Positions 1 through 8,724 of a stretch of 64,000 bases of DNA are shown here, in pieces; the stretch's first letter is position 1, and every line of letters starts with the position of its first letter. The DNA is taken from positions 52,900 to 116,899 of IMG/VR virus record IMGVR_UViG_3300021085_000013; one strand, given 5' to 3'. The notes under the pieces are model-generated. The model was not told the DNA's origin and searched no databases. It saw only the letters and a list, made by a program, of their open reading frames with translations. The position numbers and the translations under genes were made by a program. The stretch is from a virus.

Positions 1-670
1 CTAAAGATGGTGCTGTATCTAATTCACCTTTAATAGATGTCATAGCTTCTTGGTTTCTTTCAGCTGGTTTTCCATCAATTGCAATAGCTGATCTAGTTGC
101 AGAGAATTTAGACTTATCATAGTTATTATATTCACCTTGGCGAGTAATAATAAGTTCAAAGTTCTTTCCTTCGAATAAATCATAAATCTGAGTTGGTTCA
201 CCAAATGCAGGTTTAGTTTCTTCTTCGATCTTCTCTTTAATTTTGTAACCGAATTTAAATACTTTATAAGTACCTTCTAATTCAGGGTTCTGAGGATCTT
301 TCACTACTTTAATAAGTGAGTAATACTGTTCTCTACGCTTAAGCTTGTCGCTCATCTTACGGTCTACTGCTGAATCACTCTTACGAAGTTTGAAGAATGC
401 ATCTGCAATTGGACACTTATCTCCTACCGTTGAAGGTGAATCAATAAGTCTTCCATCGCCGTTAGCGTCAGTTAGCCAGTGTACATACTTTTTAACTAAT
501 GAATTTCTTGGGTTTGTTGGGTTTGGAACAAAACGAATAAGTGCTTTGTAAGTTCCGTCTTTACCATCGTCTGCTGATGGTTTGTAGATCTCATTTGTAG
601 AGCTTGAGCTCTTTGTTTCATGAGTTTCAACGTCTGATACGCTGAGGTTAAAAATGTCAAAATCTGCCAT
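1..670 (-). CDS. 32: gp32-like single-stranded DNA-binding protein (C-terminus cut by window edge)
   Basis: Minus-strand reading frame starting at ATG 670 and open to the left edge (223 codons visible). It resembles T4 gp32, which coats ssDNA during replication, recombination and repair. The matching stretches are VVKDPQNPELEGTYKVFKFG (T4 has [20 protein letters not shown]) and FEGKNFELIITRQGEYNNYD (T4 [20 protein letters not shown]). An acidic Ser-rich start replaces the usual basic N-terminus. Of the four T4 zinc ligands, His64 is kept and Cys86 aligns with T4 Cys87, but Asp77 and Ala89 occupy the other two positions, so the zinc ribbon looks lost. The acidic C-terminal tail that recruits partners in T4 would lie outside the window. 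The identification is confident; zinc-independence is inference. Confidence 0.88.
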   Translation of the reverse strand, partial: MADFDIFNLSVSDVETHETKSSSSTNEIYKPSADDGKDGTYKALIRFVPNPTNPRNSLVKKYVHWLTDANGDGRLIDSPSTVGDKCPIADAFFKLRKSDSAVDRKMSDKLKRREQYYSLIKVVKDPQNPELEGTYKVFKFGYKIKEKIEEETKPAFGEPTQIYDLFEGKNFELIITRQGEYNNYDKSKFSATRSAIAIDGKPAERNQEAMTSIKGELDTAPSL

Positions 671-770
671 GTCTTTAATTGCTTTAATTTACGTTAATGT
701 CTTTAATCTTTAAAAAACTTTCAATAGTTATACATGTAATTCCTAAAAGGTTTCACAATAATAACTATTC

Positions 771-779
771 TATATATCC
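771..779 (-). promoter_or_regulatory. GATATATA box upstream of the gp32 gene
   Basis: Minus strand reads GGATATATA, about 100 nt before the gp32 start. The same octamer recurs in many intergenic gaps of this window. By analogy with the T4 late box TATAAATA it may be a phage promoter element. The long leader makes this copy less certain. Confidence 0.35.
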
Positions 780-803
780 GTATCGCAGGGGGCAGGGGAA
801 GAA

Positions 804-995
804 TTATAGCTCTGTGTAAGTTGCACCAGATTCGTCAATCCACTTTGAAGAAGAGTTTGGAAGACGAGCTAAACCAGCCTTTCTTAACATATCTATCATT
901 TCATTTTCTGTTATTCTATGTTGAGTTACCATATCACTTAAAATCTCTTTAAGCTTTAATAGGTGTGCCGGTATTATTTCTTTATCTGTTTGCAT
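804..995 (-). CDS. Small hypothetical protein (63 aa)
   Basis: Not recognised. A short, mostly helical, charged protein ending in a W-I-D-E-S-G-A-T-Y-T segment. It sits alone between the RuvC-like gene and gp32, on the same strand. A GATATATA box lies 5-6 nt before its ATG, the arrangement also seen at 28583, 35923, 45039 and 48376. It could be a replication or recombination accessory from its position, but nothing in the sequence shows this. Confidence 0.55.
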   Translation of the reverse strand: MQTDKEIIPAHLLKLKEILSDMVTQHRITENEMIDMLRKAGLARLPNSSSKWIDESGATYTEL

Positions 996-1000
996 ATTTT

Positions 1001-1008
1001 TATATATC
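1001..1008 (-). promoter_or_regulatory. GATATATA box next to start codon
   Basis: Minus strand GATATATA followed by AAAAT and then ATG at 995. If it is a -10-type element, transcription would begin at or almost at the start codon. Confidence 0.4.
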
Positions 1009-1076
1009 TTTTTATTTTATGAAACTTTATGGGGAAAAGACAGTATAACTTAAGACTTTAAGCCTCAGTGGTAAAT

Positions 1077-1772
1077 CTATTCCTCAGTGGCCGACATCTT
1101 TGCTCTAACGAAGTGAGTTAAAAAGTAAGCGTCAACTAAATCGTCAAAGGGTTTTGGTATTTTTTTCGAAGGTCCAATTTCTTTCACACAAAAATCTAAA
1201 AGAGGATGTTCTGCTAAGACTTGATCTTCTAATACATTACCTAAAAAGGCATCCCATAATTGAGACTTATTCATGTTTCCTTTTCCAGCGTGTTTCTTAA
1301 TTGTAGTAGGAGCAATGGTTTGAATGTCTAGGATTTCAAGTTGACTTAGCATTCTTTCTTTAAGTATTGCAGCTCCTGCAGCCATATCTATAATATTATT
1401 AGTTCCCATTTTCGAACCGAAAGAAGTTCCTTCAAAAGAAATAATATATTGCTTCTTTGTTTTTGTAATATCCGTTATTAAATTAATAATGTCATCTGCT
1501 GTTTTAGCGTATCTCTTTATCTTTGCTAATTCAACGCTTGAATAATCTGCACCATGTTTTCCCCAGTCGGGTTGATTAATAAGAGTAACTCCCTTCAAAT
1601 GAGATATGTCTTCTTGCCAAGCTCTTTCTTTCTTGGTTCCTTGGCCTTCTTTAATATAAGATATGAAATGATATTCGTTAGTTTCTTCTTGGTATATAAA
1701 AATACCTGGAGAGTTTAATGAAAAGTCTACTGATACGTAATTCAAATTAGAATGATTTTCCGATAGCAGCAC
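1077..1772 (-). CDS. RuvC-like Holliday-junction resolvase / RNase H-fold nuclease
   Basis: A 231-aa protein with the RuvC-type RNase H fold layout: a first-strand Asp (VSVDFSLNSPG, D16), a Glu at the end of a middle strand (IISFEGTSFGSK, E114), a lysine-rich P-T-T-I-K-K-H-A-G-K-G segment at 155-165 as in RuvC substrate-binding loops, and a C-terminal acidic cluster (FDDLVDAY, D210, D211, D214). Such nucleases cut branched DNA during recombination and before packaging; in T4 that job belongs to gp49, an unrelated fold. The gene overlaps the end of the upstream 122-aa gene by 26 nt. No later Met keeps the first catalytic Asp, which supports the start at 1772. Exact substrate is inference. Confidence 0.75.
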   Translation of the reverse strand: MLLSENHSNLNYVSVDFSLNSPGIFIYQEETNEYHFISYIKEGQGTKKERAWQEDISHLKGVTLINQPDWGKHGADYSSVELAKIKRYAKTADDIINLITDITKTKKQYIISFEGTSFGSKMGTNNIIDMAAGAAILKERMLSQLEILDIQTIAPTTIKKHAGKGNMNKSQLWDAFLGNVLEDQVLAEHPLLDFCVKEIGPSKKIPKPFDDLVDAYFLTHFVRAKMSATEE

Positions 1773-2115
1773 CTAATCCAGCGCCAACTAATCTTGAGGT
1801 TAATAAATCGTAAAAAATACCTTTTTGAATTCCTAAAACTTTAGCAACTGTTTTACCAATTGTTTTACCTAAAGCAAATCCTGTAAGGCCACCAAATATA
1901 GAACCTAAGAAACCTTCATTTGTTAATTCCTCATTAAATCTTTCAAAATCAAACGTTCCATCTTCATTTGCGTACTGTCTAGTAAATTCTTCTAATGCCG
2001 CATCAACCTTTTGCTCTAATTCGTCAGTCCATTCTGACTGTAGAGATTCTTCTAATAGAGTAATTTCCTCTTTAGTTATATTCTCTTCGCTTAAGTATTC
2101 AAAAAATGTTTTCAT
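1747..2115 (-). CDS. Glycine-zipper protein with capsid-targeting-like N-terminus
   Basis: 122 aa. The first ten residues, MKTFFEYLSE, closely resemble the T4 internal-protein capsid-targeting sequence MKTYQEFIAE, whose cleavage by the gp21 prohead protease follows an (L/I)-x-E motif; here L-S-E. A charged helical part follows. The C-terminal half (about 68-122) is rich in G-x-x-x-G spacing (GFLGSIFGGLTGFALGKTIG and LVGAGLGAAIG), typical of glycine-zipper helices that pack in membranes. I infer a protein packaged in the head and possibly ejected with the DNA. No enzymatic domain is visible. A GATATATA box lies 26 nt upstream. Confidence 0.6.
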   Translation of the reverse strand: MKTFFEYLSEENITKEEITLLEESLQSEWTDELEQKVDAALEEFTRQYANEDGTFDFERFNEELTNEGFLGSIFGGLTGFALGKTIGKTVAKVLGIQKGIFYDLLTSRLVGAGLGAAIGKSF

Positions 2116-2140
2116 TATAATTGTCTATATTGTTATGGAT

Positions 2141-2148
2141 TATATATC
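2141..2148 (-). promoter_or_regulatory. GATATATA box, candidate late promoter
   Basis: Minus strand AGATATATAAT in the short gap after the 185-aa structural gene and 26 nt before the glycine-zipper gene. Confidence 0.45.
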
Positions 2149-2152
2149 TCTT

Positions 2153-2710
2153 TTATTTATTATCTATTTCAGGAGTTATATTGAACTTGTTGTAATAAAA
2201 ATTAAGGGTGAATGTAGAAAACTCCGCGACATTACTTGACATATTTAATTCCAACTCTGATATTGAATTAAGAATAGGTTTTTCGAAAACTGCACTCATT
2301 AAATGTATACCCTCAGAATCCATTATTTGAAGTTTAAGATCGTTAATAAACGGGTCTCTAACCTGTTTTGAATAATAATATAATAGAGTATCTTGCATTA
2401 TAAAATAATTAACATATCCATCTAATAACTGAAGCTCTATAGAAAATTGTCTTTCAATAGTATTCTGTATAGGAATAGATCCTCTGTGATATGTAATAGT
2501 TCCATCGTTAGGAGATTGTGATATTGGATCAAAATTAATCCCTGGCATACTTAAACCCTGTATTGAATAATTGATAAAATCAATAGGTTCTTCTAGAATA
2601 TTTCCCGGAATTCTATTCAAATAAGGTCTGTATTTATCAGCTACTTCCTTTGGAATAAAGGTCCTAGGGAACTTAAAGTTAAATAAGTTATTTCTACTAT
2701 TTAATATCAT
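2153..2710 (-). CDS. Putative tail-tube-like structural protein (185 aa)
   Basis: Not firmly recognised. The protein alternates beta strands with a central helix: a strand pair around F-I-N-Y-S-I-Q-G-L-S-M-P-G, then R-Q-F-S-I-E-L-Q-L-L-D-G-Y-V-N-Y, a helix with I-M-Q-D-T-L-L-Y-Y-Y, and a last strand F-S-T-F-T-L-N-F-Y-Y-N. This is the order and length of the tail-tube fold shared by T4 gp19, gp48 and gp54. It is the last structural gene of the tail cluster, and its start codon touches the stop of the 685-aa gene. Tube or baseplate-tube subunit is my best guess; a fibre adaptor is an alternative. Confidence 0.45.
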   Translation of the reverse strand: MILNSRNNLFNFKFPRTFIPKEVADKYRPYLNRIPGNILEEPIDFINYSIQGLSMPGINFDPISQSPNDGTITYHRGSIPIQNTIERQFSIELQLLDGYVNYFIMQDTLLYYYSKQVRDPFINDLKLQIMDSEGIHLMSAVFEKPILNSISELELNMSSNVAEFSTFTLNFYYNKFNITPEIDNK

Positions 2711-4767
2711 TATATTATTTCTACTTTTCCGTGATACAATAGGGACTCAGTTTCTCCATTCTTTATATTAATATAGAATTTATCTTCAAATTTATTCGTA
2801 TCGGTTTTATCAAATCTAACAGCGGTTGTTTTAGGTATTTTAAAAAACACCTCTCCTAATCCTAAATCTATATTAGGAAATGATGGATCATGTGTCATTC
2901 TTTGTTCCGTAGCACCGCTTTTAATTATTAGTACTATATTTTCTGCACTTACTAATGAAACTGCTTTTTTATCGTCTCCGAATGGTTGTGCAATATTAAA
3001 TTTCACAAAGTTATCAGATACCTTAGATAATGATATCGTAGCTTTACCTTCTTCAAAAAACTTAATGTTATCTAATTCTTCAGATTCTGTTAAATCTGTT
3101 GTAACATTCGTAGCGGATGCTAATATCCCATAAGTGTCTAATGCAACTGGAACATATTTAGTTTCTCCAACACTAGGTCTAATTGAATTAACAAATTGAT
3201 TTAACTCTCTATTTACTGTAGTGTTAGGAAGCTTGTTATAAATAATAGTAGGATCTACATTTCTTAGATTAATCTTTTCCATTCTAGTTCCATACTTTTT
3301 AGTATTATAAGAAGTCATGGTCGCAACTTTAATAATTTGAGTATTATCGGTTTCGTTATAAATTCTCATTGTATGTCTTATATAAAAAGAACTGGCAATG
3401 CTAGCATTAAATATGATTGGTCTAAATGGTATTGGAGCTTCATAATTTGCAGTCTGGGTAAATGTCATAGATGAAGTATCTAAAAAATCTAAACCTATTT
3501 GCTCACTGACTTCTATATCATGAAATATTATAATGTCATCACTTGAAGTTTGTATTCTTCCATTAATGTAATTTTCAAAACCTTGTCTAGAACCGTCTTT
3601 AGTTCCATATACTTGAAAATAATCCATGTCTTCTACTTCTTCTATGTTGGCTGCAATATCTAAATATTCATCTTCTCTAGAAACAGTAACGTCAATCGTG
3701 TCTTCGACGTTGATATATTCTACATTTCCTTCTTCAGTTAAGGTGTTTATTAATTTTAAACTTATTTCATAGTTAGTAGAATCTAATATTGCATCTTCGT
3801 TTTCTCCAAAAAATGCGTCGTGAAAATCTTTATTCTTAGTTGAAACATCAAAATAAATTAAAGAAGGTACCTTGATTTGTATGTATTTAGAATATGAAGT
3901 ATCACCTAATACGAATGAATTAGGATTACTTATTTCAAAATTAGAATGATTTAAATAAACTATAGATGTAAAATAATTATAAACCCCTGATTCTCTTTTA
4001 ACTTTTACCTGAAACATAAAACCTTCTTTGCCTCTTGCAGCAAATGAAAATCCTGTTTTTAGATGCAATCTAATCGTGTCATACCAAACATCTCCTACTA
4101 TATTATCATCCACGTTTGCGAGAGAAGAATCAGTACCGTTCCACTGTGAATTATCTAAATATGCCAGATCATTTTTAAGTAAAGCCCATTTACCATCACT
4201 ATTTGATGGAACCCCATAATATCTTCCAACTTCACCTGTTGCGGTTTTAATACTATTTCCAGTTTCTTGTTCTGGTTCTGCAAATAAAGGGTTAGCTCTA
4301 TTTCCTACATTTATTTCTCCTCCTTTAAATGTATCTCCAGCTAAATTTTCATATGAATATTCAAATCTTCCATTAGTGCCAGGGGTATATACGTATGTAT
4401 TACCTATTAATTGTGTAGTTGAACCATTTATTGTGAAGCCGGCTATATTGTCTATTGTAGAATCTGATAAATTAAATTTATAAGTTTTGCCATTTTTAAG
4501 AACTAATTGTCTCGATGCGAAGTCATTAATAAAAACATAACCATCTTGTATCTTTACACTGAAGTTAACAACATCTGCTCCTAATTCATGAATCAAGAAT
4601 CTAGAGGCTGAATCATTAGATGCCTCTGTGTTTAAAAATTTAAATTGACTTCCATTGTCGTCGTTTTCTATCTTAGCATCATCTACATAATCAATGTTTT
4701 GATCATGGTACATGAACTCCATTAGAATGTCGTCATCTAGTCTTAAGAATTTGGATGATTGTGCCAT
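2710..4767 (-). CDS. Large beta-rich virion structural protein (685 aa)
   Basis: No family recognised. The protein is acidic, Asn/Asp/Thr-rich and almost free of Cys, as expected for an extracellular phage structural protein. It has several segments that look like repeated beta-sandwich units. It overlaps the following gene by one base and lies between fibre genes and a tube-like gene, so a tail fibre, baseplate-peripheral or receptor-binding role is likely. No transmembrane segment or catalytic motif is visible. Confidence 0.55.
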   Translation of the reverse strand: MAQSSKFLRLDDDILMEFMYHDQNIDYVDDAKIENDDNGSQFKFLNTEASNDSASRFLIHELGADVVNFSVKIQDGYVFINDFASRQLVLKNGKTYKFNLSDSTIDNIAGFTINGSTTQLIGNTYVYTPGTNGRFEYSYENLAGDTFKGGEINVGNRANPLFAEPEQETGNSIKTATGEVGRYYGVPSNSDGKWALLKNDLAYLDNSQWNGTDSSLANVDDNIVGDVWYDTIRLHLKTGFSFAARGKEGFMFQVKVKRESGVYNYFTSIVYLNHSNFEISNPNSFVLGDTSYSKYIQIKVPSLIYFDVSTKNKDFHDAFFGENEDAILDSTNYEISLKLINTLTEEGNVEYINVEDTIDVTVSREDEYLDIAANIEEVEDMDYFQVYGTKDGSRQGFENYINGRIQTSSDDIIIFHDIEVSEQIGLDFLDTSSMTFTQTANYEAPIPFRPIIFNASIASSFYIRHTMRIYNETDNTQIIKVATMTSYNTKKYGTRMEKINLRNVDPTIIYNKLPNTTVNRELNQFVNSIRPSVGETKYVPVALDTYGILASATNVTTDLTESEELDNIKFFEEGKATISLSKVSDNFVKFNIAQPFGDDKKAVSLVSAENIVLIIKSGATEQRMTHDPSFPNIDLGLGEVFFKIPKTTAVRFDKTDTNKFEDKFYINIKNGETESLLYHGKVEII

Positions 4768-4782
4768 TGTTTATTTATTATT

Positions 4783-5604
4783 TTAAAATCTAAGAAATTT
4801 AGGTGACCAGTATACTCCTATACCGATTGATGGACCAGTACTTATAACTTGATTGTTATTCAAATTAATTCCATATTGAAATCCAACACCAATAGACCAC
4901 CCTGCTTTTTTCTCATATTTATTATTTAATCTATCGTTAACTAAGTTTATATTTTCTATATTAGTGAACGTTACTCCTTTATATGGAGTTGTAATTTTAA
5001 GTCTGTCAAATCCTTCTTCATTAATGATGGCAGCACTTAAACCTATTCCCTGTATAATATCAAATCTAGAAGAGAATAAATTATAATTAGTGCTATCCTT
5101 TAAAAGAGATATACTTCCTTGAAATCTTCTCCAGTTATATTTATCAAACTCCCACTTATCGTTTACGTCAACTGTTATCGTATCTATATTATTTATAGAA
5201 TCTGTATCTACCGTTACAACTCCATTCGCGTTTATTATCGAATCTTTTACGTTTAGTGTTGTTGAAAGTAAATTATTAACATTTTCTAATTCGTTATTAA
5301 TATTTAATTGATTAGCATATTTAGAAACTAGTTTTTTATTGCTTTCAGTTAAAGTGTTTACATCATACTCAAAGGATCTTATACTAGAAACTAATTCTTT
5401 ATTTTTATTCTTTTCAATTATAATAGTATCTTGCGTCGCCTTATAGTTATTAAGATTTCTATCTGAAACCTGCTGAACCTGAACTATCTCTCTTTTTAAA
5501 TTTTGATTAGAATTACATTGTTGTAAAAGACAGAACACCAAAATCGCAAGTCCTCCGAAAAGAATTGCGTTTTTGTAAAGTTTATATGTGTTCAGTATAT
5601 TCAT
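4783..5604 (-). CDS. Membrane-anchored coiled-coil protein with barrel-like C-terminus
   Basis: 273 aa. Residues 12-28 form one hydrophobic segment near the N-terminus, ending L-L-Q-Q-C, which is a poor lipobox, so I read it as an uncleaved anchor. Residues about 34-115 are predicted coiled coil with heptad-like Leu/Ile/Asn. The C-terminal part (about 150-273) has alternating strands, G-W-S-I-G-V-G-F-Q-Y-G and a terminal aromatic residue (F-L-R-F), reminiscent of outer-membrane beta structures. A protein spanning from inner to outer membrane in one chain would suit a spanin-like lysis role, but no holin or endolysin is adjacent. Function is unassigned. Confidence 0.5.
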   Translation of the reverse strand: MNILNTYKLYKNAILFGGLAILVFCLLQQCNSNQNLKREIVQVQQVSDRNLNNYKATQDTIIIEKNKNKELVSSIRSFEYDVNTLTESNKKLVSKYANQLNINNELENVNNLLSTTLNVKDSIINANGVVTVDTDSINNIDTITVDVNDKWEFDKYNWRRFQGSISLLKDSTNYNLFSSRFDIIQGIGLSAAIINEEGFDRLKITTPYKGVTFTNIENINLVNDRLNNKYEKKAGWSIGVGFQYGINLNNNQVISTGPSIGIGVYWSPKFLRF

Positions 5605-5620
5605 ATATTAAATCTAAATT

Positions 5621-8600
5621 TTATCCTGAGAACTCTCCGGTTCCGTCGCCGTTTTCTGCGCCACCGTTTGTGTTTGTTGCCTTTTTATTATTTCCTCCAA
5701 GAGGCTGTATGTTACCCGGTGCCTGTGTGGCCCAATTTGAAGCATTACTACTGTCGGTGTATTGACCTCCGTTGGCATATAAAAAATGTCCAAATAAAAG
5801 AGCAATATTATCTCCTGGATTTGATGCATTATAATTTAGAATTTGATCTACTACTGACGAATCTAAAAGAACCTTAAATTCCACTGTTTGATATCTTCTA
5901 AACATGATGTCTTCTTGTCCAAACCTCCATGAATGTGAATCCATGAAAGAAGTACCCGCTGCTTCTGTACTACCCACAGTCACATTATATCCTCCTTGTA
6001 GAGCCGTTCTACCTCCCATATAATTGAATCCATATTCGTATGGACCATACGGATTCGTACCGCTATTATTATTTCCTGTACCTCTAGCTTGGCCGTCGTC
6101 ATAATGTACAGCTCTCCAATGATCATCTCCTTCGTCGTATGTATATGGATCTAAATATTGTACAACATCATTTGCCGTAATACCTAGAGAGGGGTATTGT
6201 GATTGTATTTCTGATAGGTTAAACGTAGTTATCACAGGTAATAAAATTTGATCTGCCGCACTATTCCCATTATTGGTTATAGGGTCGATTGCAACCTGTA
6301 TAGGCTGGGTGTATATTCCTTTACGACTAACTAGTGAATCTCCTGCAGAAATTGTCATAGCCGGAGGATAAATTCTTGAGATGTATGATTCACTATCATA
6401 CCATTCGTCATCAGCTAAAGCATTTCCAGTTCTATCTGAATCATAACATCCGGAAAATGAGTCTGGATACATTCCACCTCCACTTGGATTTGGAAAGTTA
6501 ACCCATGGAGTCGCCGGATATTGCGCATCATAGCTGCTAATTGCATTCTCATTAGAATCCGGTAATCTTACGAAATATCCCTCCACAGCAGAAAGGTTTG
6601 AAATTCCGCGCCATGATGAATCTGCTAACCTAGCTCCAACTGGATTAGGATATGCTGCGGAAGGCGTTACAGTGTTTCCATATATGTCAGTGACACTAGA
6701 AGTTGAAACGCTCGTTAACATTGGATTTATAGTATACCAATGTCCGGTTAGACTGTAGCCGACGCCATCTGCATAATAAAATACATCACCTGCTACATAA
6801 GTAGCTCCGGTGCTAAAAGTACCTCTGTCATTCCATGTTCCAGTAACAAATGCTGGAGATGGTACTGCGTATGGTGTTGATGTAGGCTGATTTGGATTTG
6901 GCAACCTATATTCGTTCCAATTAACAAACCATGAATAATGATCTAGTGATGAATAAAAACCCAAAAGATTACTGTTATCGTTATCACTACCTGTTTGGTA
7001 CCATGCTTTTCCTTTCATTTGCACAGTTAAAATTAAATTTTCACCATACTCTAAATTATGCGATCCTATTGTGTCAACCACATAAGTAAAATCACTTTCA
7101 TCATGATCTAATATTTTTACACTTCCGAATCTATACCTAAGTTGTTTAGTCAATGCCTGGTCAGCTGTTGGTTGAGATGTGTCCATTCTAGTTTGCTCCA
7201 TTGCAAACTCATATTGTGCATTAACTGGGGCCATCGATGGCTTTTGCCATCCAAGTACGCCACCGCTCTCTGGATCTACACCGCCTCCACTTAAAATAGT
7301 GGATTTGGTGGCATTAAAGAAATCTATTGTTGCCGGTGGAGCTCCTGCTGCTTTAAAGTAGAATCCAGGTAGACCTAAATAAATAAGTTGTGGAGTTCTA
7401 ACAATTTTATAAACTATATGATCTTCGGGTATGCTTGATGGTTCTGCCATTCCGACCGATTCATCACCTGTTACATAAGTATCTGTAAGAGTACTTCCAT
7501 TTTGATTCATTGTTGCATAACTTCCTCCTAATACATTAAGAGCAACCGGTCCTGAAGTAGTATTACCGTCAGGTGTTGTTATACTATAATTAAACGAATT
7601 TAAATTTGGAACCGTATACGATTCTCCATTTTGACCTACCCATGTTTCACCATTACAGAGATACCATCCTTCATATTCAGTACCTGCAATCCCTGCTCCA
7701 ATTTCTATCTCTATATTATCCGGATTTGTTCCACTATCAATATATGTTTGAATGTTCTGAGACTGTATAAAGTTATTTGTATCTTCGTAAATAGAAGGTA
7801 AGAATGATATTATCGTTCCTATTGGTATTCCTGCTCCAATTTCTTCAGGTGTTTTAAAACCTATCGTACCATCATTATCTAGAGAAACTGCTATTTTTCC
7901 TGCAGCGGGATCAGTTCCTGGGGTAGAACTAGGACCTATGTCTATTTTAAATATTGATCCAACAAAATGAGCACTTCCTGTAGAAACAAAATTACCAGTA
8001 AACAATGCACCATTATTAGCGTCCATTGTTAATATGTTGTTATCGCTTAAATCTTTAAATTTAAAAGAATCAGCTCTATAGTTTATATTTTTTTGAACAC
8101 CTGTAGTCTCATTAAACCCAATATTTAAATTATATCTGTTTAGTGAATTACCATAGCTTGCATCAAAGTAAGTATCTGTTGTTAAATCAAAATCAGCATA
8201 TATTCCTTGTGAATTATTAGAAACTAATCTAATATTAGAATCTACATATTGGTCGTTTTTATTTACTACTAATTGTGCTCTATATATAGGAGAACTGGAA
8301 TTTTGAATATCACCATATTCTGGATAATCGGTTGTAAATCCTAATAATACAGTAGGTGAATGATCATTCTGTGTACTGCTAATAGTATCGACTGGAACTA
8401 TTGTTTGTATATTTAAGCCTGATGTTTGATACACTACACCATCTTTCCAGAAATTAGAAACAGATGTATTAATAGGTCCTTGAGGACCTTGATCTCCACC
8501 AGTACCCTGAGGGCCTTGATCACCAGCCACACCTTGCATCCCAGTTTCTCCAATTGGACCAGTAGATCCCATTGGACCACCTCCATTGGCAACTAATTGA

Positions 8601-8680
8601 TCAAAATTATAATTAATTTTATCAAGTCTTTCCTGTTGCGAATCAGATTCTAATATCTGTTTTAAATTTGGTATAGGCAT
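5621..8680 (-). CDS. Tail fibre with short collagen-like segment and tail-collar domain
   Basis: 1,019 aa. The N-terminus has L-D-K-I-N-Y-N-F-D-Q-L-V-A-N-G-G, shared with the next fibre, probably the attachment module. Residues about 34-70 are G-X-Y triplets (GPM GST GPI GET ...). Residues about 285-360 match the phage tail-collar domain: I-P-I-G-T-I-I-S-F, then G-W-Y-L-C-N-G and Y-T-V-P-N-L. The remaining 650 residues are aromatic, Gly/Asn/Ser-rich beta structure, probably the receptor-binding part. It is one of two tandem fibre paralogues. No enzymatic motif is visible. Recognition of host surface glycans or proteins is inferred from the domain type. Confidence 0.75.
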   Translation of the reverse strand: MPIPNLKQILESDSQQERLDKINYNFDQLVANGGGPMGSTGPIGETGMQGVAGDQGPQGTGGDQGPQGPINTSVSNFWKDGVVYQTSGLNIQTIVPVDTISSTQNDHSPTVLLGFTTDYPEYGDIQNSSSPIYRAQLVVNKNDQYVDSNIRLVSNNSQGIYADFDLTTDTYFDASYGNSLNRYNLNIGFNETTGVQKNINYRADSFKFKDLSDNNILTMDANNGALFTGNFVSTGSAHFVGSIFKIDIGPSSTPGTDPAAGKIAVSLDNDGTIGFKTPEEIGAGIPIGTIISFLPSIYEDTNNFIQSQNIQTYIDSGTNPDNIEIEIGAGIAGTEYEGWYLCNGETWVGQNGESYTVPNLNSFNYSITTPDGNTTSGPVALNVLGGSYATMNQNGSTLTDTYVTGDESVGMAEPSSIPEDHIVYKIVRTPQLIYLGLPGFYFKAAGAPPATIDFFNATKSTILSGGGVDPESGGVLGWQKPSMAPVNAQYEFAMEQTRMDTSQPTADQALTKQLRYRFGSVKILDHDESDFTYVVDTIGSHNLEYGENLILTVQMKGKAWYQTGSDNDNSNLLGFYSSLDHYSWFVNWNEYRLPNPNQPTSTPYAVPSPAFVTGTWNDRGTFSTGATYVAGDVFYYADGVGYSLTGHWYTINPMLTSVSTSSVTDIYGNTVTPSAAYPNPVGARLADSSWRGISNLSAVEGYFVRLPDSNENAISSYDAQYPATPWVNFPNPSGGGMYPDSFSGCYDSDRTGNALADDEWYDSESYISRIYPPAMTISAGDSLVSRKGIYTQPIQVAIDPITNNGNSAADQILLPVITTFNLSEIQSQYPSLGITANDVVQYLDPYTYDEGDDHWRAVHYDDGQARGTGNNNSGTNPYGPYEYGFNYMGGRTALQGGYNVTVGSTEAAGTSFMDSHSWRFGQEDIMFRRYQTVEFKVLLDSSVVDQILNYNASNPGDNIALLFGHFLYANGGQYTDSSNASNWATQAPGNIQPLGGNNKKATNTNGGAENGDGTGEFSG

Positions 8681-8703
8681 TACTTAAATCTTTATTTATT
8701 TAG

Positions 8704-8711
8704 TATATATC
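8704..8711 (-). promoter_or_regulatory. GATATATA box, candidate late promoter of fibre gene
   Basis: Minus strand AAGATATATACT in the 44-bp gap between the two fibre genes, 24 nt before the ATG at 8680. Confidence 0.45.
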
Positions 8712-8724
8712 TTAATTTATTTCT

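Noticed and set aside
345-551. Plus-strand 68-aa ORF
   Set aside because: Antisense to the gp32 homologue, which has clear family similarity.
783-797. G-quadruplex
   Set aside because: Only two G-runs are present; four are needed.
5614-5829. Second minus-strand ORF overlapping the end of the fibre gene
   Set aside because: Alternative frame inside the fibre C-terminus without similarity or spacing evidence.
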